Source: JANQQJ01 sp046290575 (GTDB taxonomy: Bacteria > Pseudomonadota > Alphaproteobacteria > SMXS01). From it: 64,000 nucleotides of DNA. This document shows positions 60,693-64,000 of this stretch, piece by piece. The translations under genes were made by a program, and so were the position numbers. Location of the stretch: the NCBI GenBank assembly GCA_046290575.1, contig JBKAGX010000001.1, positions 372,001 through 436,000 of the forward strand. Direction: 5' to 3'. A model generated the notes under the pieces. The model saw only the letters and a list, made by a program, of their open reading frames with translations, was not told the origin of the DNA and ran no database searches. The stretch's first letter is position 1. Every line of letters begins with the position of its first letter.

Positions 60693-61037
60693 CTAAAGGT
60701 CGCTCGGCGGCAGATTAACGTCGCCTTCAAACGTCGCCGGGTCTCTGGTTGTGCCCAATAGGATGGAATAGCCCTCTTGGCTCTTCTCTGCGTGCAGCGC
60801 CTTGGCAGGGACCGAAACCCGACTTCCGGGGCCAATCTCATGAACGATCCCGCTTTCTATGTCGGTCAGCTGGGCTGAGCCGCTGACGACGTAGAAGACC
60901 GAGCTGAAGTCGTGCCAGTGGCTGGTATTCTCCACTGGCGGCACGTCGAGCGGCGTGAAATAGAGCCCCTGATCTGTCAGTTCGGCTTCGATGTTTTCTG
61001 CTGACTTGGCGCCGGGATTGGTAATTTCGAGTCCCAT
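60693..61037 (-). CDS. Cupin-domain protein
   Basis: A 114-residue single-domain cupin. Motif 1 is SHWHDFSSVFYVVSGSAQL (metal-type His, His, and a Glu/Asp position) and motif 2 is GSRVSVPAKALHAEKS with the last His. It probably binds a metal and a small ligand. It lies 32 bp before the HTTM-like gene on the same strand but has its own reading context. Function unknown. Confidence 0.8.
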   Translation of the reverse strand: MGLEITNPGAKSAENIEAELTDQGLYFTPLDVPPVENTSHWHDFSSVFYVVSGSAQLTDIESGIVHEIGPGSRVSVPAKALHAEKSQEGYSILLGTTRDPATFEGDVNLPPSDL

Positions 61038-61105
61038 GGTCTTCCTCGTGCTGGTGGCCCTGTCACTGATTGTAGGGGGGTGGCCGTGGGCGTGTCGAGG
61101 TGCGT

Positions 61106-61756
61106 CTAAAAGTCTTGCCGGCCCACCAGATCGTCAAAGGGCACGCAGATGCCTTTTTGATAGGCTGGCCGTTCGCATAGCTTTGCGTACCAGGCGTCCA
61201 TATGGGGCGTGTCCGGCCGCTCAATTTCCATCTCGTACCATCGGTAAAGCGTCATGCCGGCAGGGATGTCAGCCATCGTAAGCGTATTGCCGACCATGTA
61301 GTCGTGGCCGGCCAGATGCCGGTCCAGCAATGTCATGCGCTGGCTGGTCAGCGCCAGGTGCCGCTCGATGATGTGGGGCTTGCGCTTGTCTTCCGGCGTC
61401 CGCACCAGCCGCCAGAACAGCGCGATCCAGTCGCCCAGTAATTCGGTGGTGCCCCAGGTGCTCCATTGCTCTATGGGGGCGCGGTCCACTGGATCTTCCG
61501 GCCACAGGCCGCCTGCGCCATAGCGGGCGCACAGATAGCGGACAATGGCGTCGCTTTCCCACAGGATCAGTTCACCGTCCCTGAGGGTCGGAACCCGGCC
61601 ATTCGGGTTCATTGCCAGATAGTCCGGGTCGTCCAAGCCGCCGAACTTGCCGCCCAGCGGGATATGCTCATAGGGCAGGCCCAGCTCCTCCAGCACCCAG
61701 ATCACCTTCTGAACATTGCAGGAGGACAGCCGCCCCCAAACGGTTAGGTCACTCAT
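61106..61756 (-). CDS. Glutathione S-transferase
   Basis: A 216-residue GST. The thioredoxin-like domain begins LTVWGRLSSCNVQKVIWVLE with a Ser-type active site (RLSSCN), then NPNGRVPTLRDGELILWESD, the GSH-binding block (Pro-Thr, Glu-Ser-Asp). The helical domain has MVGNTLTMADIPAGMTLYRW. Such enzymes conjugate or reduce electrophiles with glutathione. It is divergent from the ArsR-type operon with 96 bp between the starts, so the regulator may also act on it. Confidence 0.88.
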   Translation of the reverse strand: MSDLTVWGRLSSCNVQKVIWVLEELGLPYEHIPLGGKFGGLDDPDYLAMNPNGRVPTLRDGELILWESDAIVRYLCARYGAGGLWPEDPVDRAPIEQWSTWGTTELLGDWIALFWRLVRTPEDKRKPHIIERHLALTSQRMTLLDRHLAGHDYMVGNTLTMADIPAGMTLYRWYEMEIERPDTPHMDAWYAKLCERPAYQKGICVPFDDLVGRQDF

Positions 61757-61816
61757 CCTTTCGTCTCTAAAGAATGAGGCCGAACGCTGCAAGCAGCCTG
61801 CGCCCAATCAGCACGA

Positions 61817-61851
61817 TTGACAAACCCAGATGTCGGCATAATACTTAAGTA
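61817..61851 (+). promoter_or_regulatory. Promoter and palindromic operator of the ArsR operon
   Basis: TTGACA (61817-61822) and TAATAC (61839-61844) with a 16-bp spacer are followed directly by the perfect 10-bp palindrome TACTTAAGTA (61842-61851), just before the ATG at 61853. A second, imperfect dyad AAATGC-TTCA-GTATTT covers the start. The transcript would have an almost absent leader. Confidence 0.6.
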
Positions 61852-61852
61852 A

Positions 61853-62182
61853 ATGCTTCAGTATTTGAATATCGATAGAGTTTTCCGATCGCTTGCCGAT
61901 CCGACCCGCCGTGACATGGTCGAGACGCTGGCCCTGCGCCCCAGCAGCGTCAGCGATCTTGCGGATCGGTACGACATGTCCCTGTCGGCGGTAGCCCAGC
62001 ATCTCAAGGTGCTCGAGGCTGGCGGGCTGGTGACGAGTAAAAAGGATGGCCGCGTGCGAACCTGCCAGGTTGAGGCTGAGCGCCTGGCTGAACTCGGGGC
62101 ATGGGTCGCTGACCGGCGGACCCAACTCGAACGCCGTCTGGATCGGCTGGAAGCGCATCTTGCCAGGGGAGGCACCATATGA
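61853..62182 (+). CDS. ArsR/SmtB family transcriptional regulator
   Basis: A 109-residue winged-helix protein. The domain reads VFRSLADPTRRDMVETLALR, VSDLADRYDMSLSAVAQHLK and VLEAGGLVTSKKDGRVRTCQ. No metal-binding Cys pair is present, so it is more like the SdpR/AHSA1-linked group that senses other signals. The 4-bp overlap with the AHSA1 gene shows an operon. It probably represses its own promoter through the palindrome at 61842-61851. Confidence 0.9.
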   Translation: MLQYLNIDRVFRSLADPTRRDMVETLALRPSSVSDLADRYDMSLSAVAQHLKVLEAGGLVTSKKDGRVRTCQVEAERLAELGAWVADRRTQLERRLDRLEAHLARGGTI

Positions 62183-62637
62183 GCGAGCCCACCGTGCGTC
62201 ACGCCACCGTCGTCGTCGAACGCGACCTCGATGCACCGCCTGAACGCGTCTATGGCGCGTGGGCGCATGAACGCGGCAGCTGGGACGTACCCAATGACGA
62301 CTGGGTCGTCGCTGAGGTCGAAAACGAGTTACAGCCTGACGGACGGCAGCGCACTTGCTTCGGCCCAAAGGGTGATCCGATGTTCGAGAGCAGCGGGCGT
62401 TACATGATTGTCGAAGACGGTCGCTTGCTCATCATGGCGGGAGTCATGCATGAGCGCGGCAGGCCGGTGACAGCCACGATGACGACGGTCGAGGTGATTC
62501 CGCACAGCGATGGTACCCGCGTCATCGTCACCGACCAGTCGGCCTATTTCGAGGGTCAAACGGAGGATATGCGGGAGGCCGGGTGGCGCAAGATCGTCGA
62601 GCGGCTCGACGCGTATCTCAGGAATGATGAAGCATGA
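62179..62637 (+). CDS. SRPBCC / AHSA1-domain protein
   Basis: A 152-residue helix-grip protein. It starts RHATVVVERDLDAPPERVYG, the common START-like opening, and ends in GWRKIVERLDAYLR. The middle strand pattern and the TATMTTVEVIPHSDGTRVIV segment match AHSA1 proteins, which bind hydrophobic ligands or act as Hsp90-related. It is commonly paired with an ArsR regulator as here, but the ligand is unknown. Overlaps both neighbours by 4 bp. Confidence 0.87.
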   Translation: MSEPTVRHATVVVERDLDAPPERVYGAWAHERGSWDVPNDDWVVAEVENELQPDGRQRTCFGPKGDPMFESSGRYMIVEDGRLLIMAGVMHERGRPVTATMTTVEVIPHSDGTRVIVTDQSAYFEGQTEDMREAGWRKIVERLDAYLRNDEA

Positions 62638-63065
62638 CGGTCGCAGGGAAAATTGCCGAGGTGCTCGACCGGCGCGCCGCGGCCATCGCTGCCAAAGACG
62701 TCAGTGGGGTTCTGGAGCATGTCAGCGAAGCTATCGTGAGTTTCGATGTCGGTACGCCGCTGGCTCATTCAGGACGCGACGCGGTGCGCGAACGCCTTGA
62801 ACAGTGGTTTGCCGGCTACGATGGACCGATTGGCTTCGCGATCCGTGACCTGGGCGTTCATGGTGACGGGGCGTCGGCGTTCAGCCATGCCCTTGTCCAC
62901 ATTTCCGGCACGCTGACGACTGGCGATACTGTCTCTATGTGGGTGCGTTCAACGATCGGATGGGAGCGCCGCAACGGAGAATGGATGGCGGTGCATGAGC
63001 ACATGTCCGACCCGATGGACTTTGAAACGGGCATGGCGCGCACGGACCTTACACCCGTTGGCTAA
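62634..63065 (+). CDS. SnoaL/NTF2-like protein
   Basis: A 143-residue protein of the NTF2-like superfamily. The start is LDRRAAAIAAKDVSGVLEHV followed by the conserved SFDVGTPLAHSGRDAVRERL and EQWFAGYDG; the last part WMAVHEHMSDPMDFETG is typical of DUF4440/SnoaL members. The fold holds a hydrophobic pocket used by isomerases or as a binding protein. Last gene of the ArsR operon (ATGA overlap with the AHSA1 gene). Confidence 0.87.
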   Translation: MTVAGKIAEVLDRRAAAIAAKDVSGVLEHVSEAIVSFDVGTPLAHSGRDAVRERLEQWFAGYDGPIGFAIRDLGVHGDGASAFSHALVHISGTLTTGDTVSMWVRSTIGWERRNGEWMAVHEHMSDPMDFETGMARTDLTPVG

Positions 63066-63098
63066 AGAAAAGGCCGGGCTGCTTCAAGCAACCCGGCC
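63063..63098 (-). terminator. Rho-independent terminator of the carotenoid oxygenase gene
   Basis: GGCCGGG (63072-63078) pairs with CCCGGCC (63092-63098) and the stem continues by three more pairs past one mismatch, with loop TTCAA. Read on the minus strand it is followed by TTTTCTTT. It lies 25 bp after the stop of the minus-strand gene, and the stem may also end the ArsR operon on the other strand. Confidence 0.82.
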
Positions 63099-63122
63099 CT
63101 GAACTCTTGTCTAGCTTAGGTG

Positions 63123-64000
63123 TCAGGCCTGCGAGGCAATGCCCTCAGCCGAAACCCAGGCGGCGTGGAAGCCGTAAGGCACCCGGCCCGGCATCTTGAT
63201 CCGGGCAACCGGGCCAGCGGCAAAGTTGCTGGCATCGACCACGACGCACTCGCTGGTTTCTTCATTCTCGTCCCAGACAAAGCAGACGACGAAGCCATCG
63301 TCTTCAGCGGTGCCGCCGTCACGCGGCGCGAAGATCGCTTCGCCGCCATAACGGCCCGGGCCGAACGCGATATGCTCAGACGTGTCATTGGCACGGTCAT
63401 ACTTGATCAGACCGTCGAACATGCCTGCGCTTGATGCGTCCTGACTGATGCGCGCGCAATAGGCGTATTGGTGTTTGCGGCCCGCATAGTTGTCGTTGAT
63501 GCGCGGGAATTCGCTGCCCCATTCGGCGTCGAGGAACCGCTCTTTGACTTCGCCCGTCTTCATGTTCAAGCGCCACTCGTAAAGATGCGGTGTGTCATTG
63601 GAATCGGCCTTGGTGTCCGGGTCGGCGCCGACGACGTTCGTCTTGGGCGACCGGCACGCTTCCAGGACGACTTCGTCGCCGTCTTCATAGCCATTGACCG
63701 TGTGGAACACGAAGCCGATGGAAACGTCGAACCAGCGCACATCTTCTGGTGCGCCGTGGCGCGGAATGACGCCAATGCGCGCGCCGTTGTCCGGGTCCCA
63801 GCGAAGCGCCGGGCCGCCTTTCATGGCTTCTTCCAGATCGCCGGTGACCGGCATGTCCAGGAAGATGGTGTGCTTATCGGTGATGGCGCAGTCATGCATC
63901 ATCACGCCCTTGGGCAGGTCGATATTGATGTTGTTGGTCATCGTCCCGTCCTTGTCGATCACGTAATAGGACAAGTAAGGCGGCATCATCATGTTATAGC
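63123..64000 (-). CDS. Carotenoid oxygenase family protein (cut by window end)
   Basis: The frame is open to the window edge, so the N-terminus is missing; 289 residues from an internal Met are visible. Three of the four iron-binding histidines of carotenoid cleavage oxygenases are in VMMHDCAITDKHTIFLDMP, GFVFHTVNGYEDGDEVVLEA and VPYGFHAAWVSAEG. These enzymes cleave double bonds in carotenoids, stilbenes or lignin-derived phenylpropanoids. The start and any upstream context are outside the window. A terminator follows the stop. Confidence 0.9.
   Translation of the reverse strand, partial: YNMMMPPYLSYYVIDKDGTMTNNINIDLPKGVMMHDCAITDKHTIFLDMPVTGDLEEAMKGGPALRWDPDNGARIGVIPRHGAPEDVRWFDVSIGFVFHTVNGYEDGDEVVLEACRSPKTNVVGADPDTKADSNDTPHLYEWRLNMKTGEVKERFLDAEWGSEFPRINDNYAGRKHQYAYCARISQDASSAGMFDGLIKYDRANDTSEHIAFGPGRYGGEAIFAPRDGGTAEDDGFVVCFVWDENEETSECVVVDASNFAAGPVARIKMPGRVPYGFHAAWVSAEGIASQA

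Overview
The window looks like chromosomal DNA of a GC-rich, Gram-negative, probably marine alphaproteobacterium. The evidence is gene order and content: a chorismate mutase / hisC-type aminotransferase / prephenate dehydrogenase block divergent from metX-metW, followed by methyltransferases and gloB; phaB-phaA divergent from the PHB regulator phaR; an IalB-family protein next to rlmN; a TonB-dependent receptor; and many TTG and GTG starts preceded by good Shine-Dalgarno sequences. The order and genus cannot be fixed from the sequence alone. I saw no transposase, phage gene or CRISPR array.

Bases 1-13000 are an accessory catabolic region. A ribokinase and a LacI-type regulator are divergent around a 12-bp palindrome. 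A near-identical palindrome lies in the promoter of a large TonB-dependent receptor, so the regulator probably controls uptake. Downstream come a VOC protein, a TRZ/ATZ-type amidohydrolase (opposite strand), an enolase-superfamily enzyme that overlaps a DapA-family aldolase, a Rieske oxygenase that overlaps a LigB-type extradiol dioxygenase, and a formamidase-type amidase. The set reads as an uncharacterised degradation pathway for an organic acid, possibly aromatic or nitrogen-containing.

Bases 13000-27600 hold another VOC protein, a TauE/SafE permease, a PfkB kinase, a minus-strand series (FbpABC-type iron ABC transporter, a second Rieske oxygenase, an RND pump with its lipoprotein adaptor), then a PaaG-like crotonase and a Baeyer-Villiger-type flavin monooxygenase.

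Bases 27600-52400 are mostly core genes: aromatic amino acid and methionine synthesis, gloB, an OmpA-like barrel, a FitAB toxin-antitoxin pair, PHB metabolism with a clear terminator, a SleB hydrolase, an MFS carrier, a SpoU methylase, rlmN, a cyclopropane fatty acid synthase, a glycosyltransferase with an XrtA-type amidotransferase, argG, folD, a YggT protein and tRNA-Ala(CGC).

Just after the tRNA (52400-56460) the chromosome is decaying and patchy. It contains a cupin pseudogene with an in-frame stop, an aquaporin gene with a one-base frameshift, and a low-GC orphan membrane-protein gene bracketed by an imperfect ~54-bp direct repeat, one copy of which is the remnant 3' end of a second luciferase-like monooxygenase gene. 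The last part (56460-64000) carries that intact monooxygenase, membrane proteins of unknown function, a DCC/HTTM-like pair, a cupin, a GST, an ArsR-AHSA1-SnoaL operon and the 3' part of a carotenoid oxygenase gene that runs off the window.
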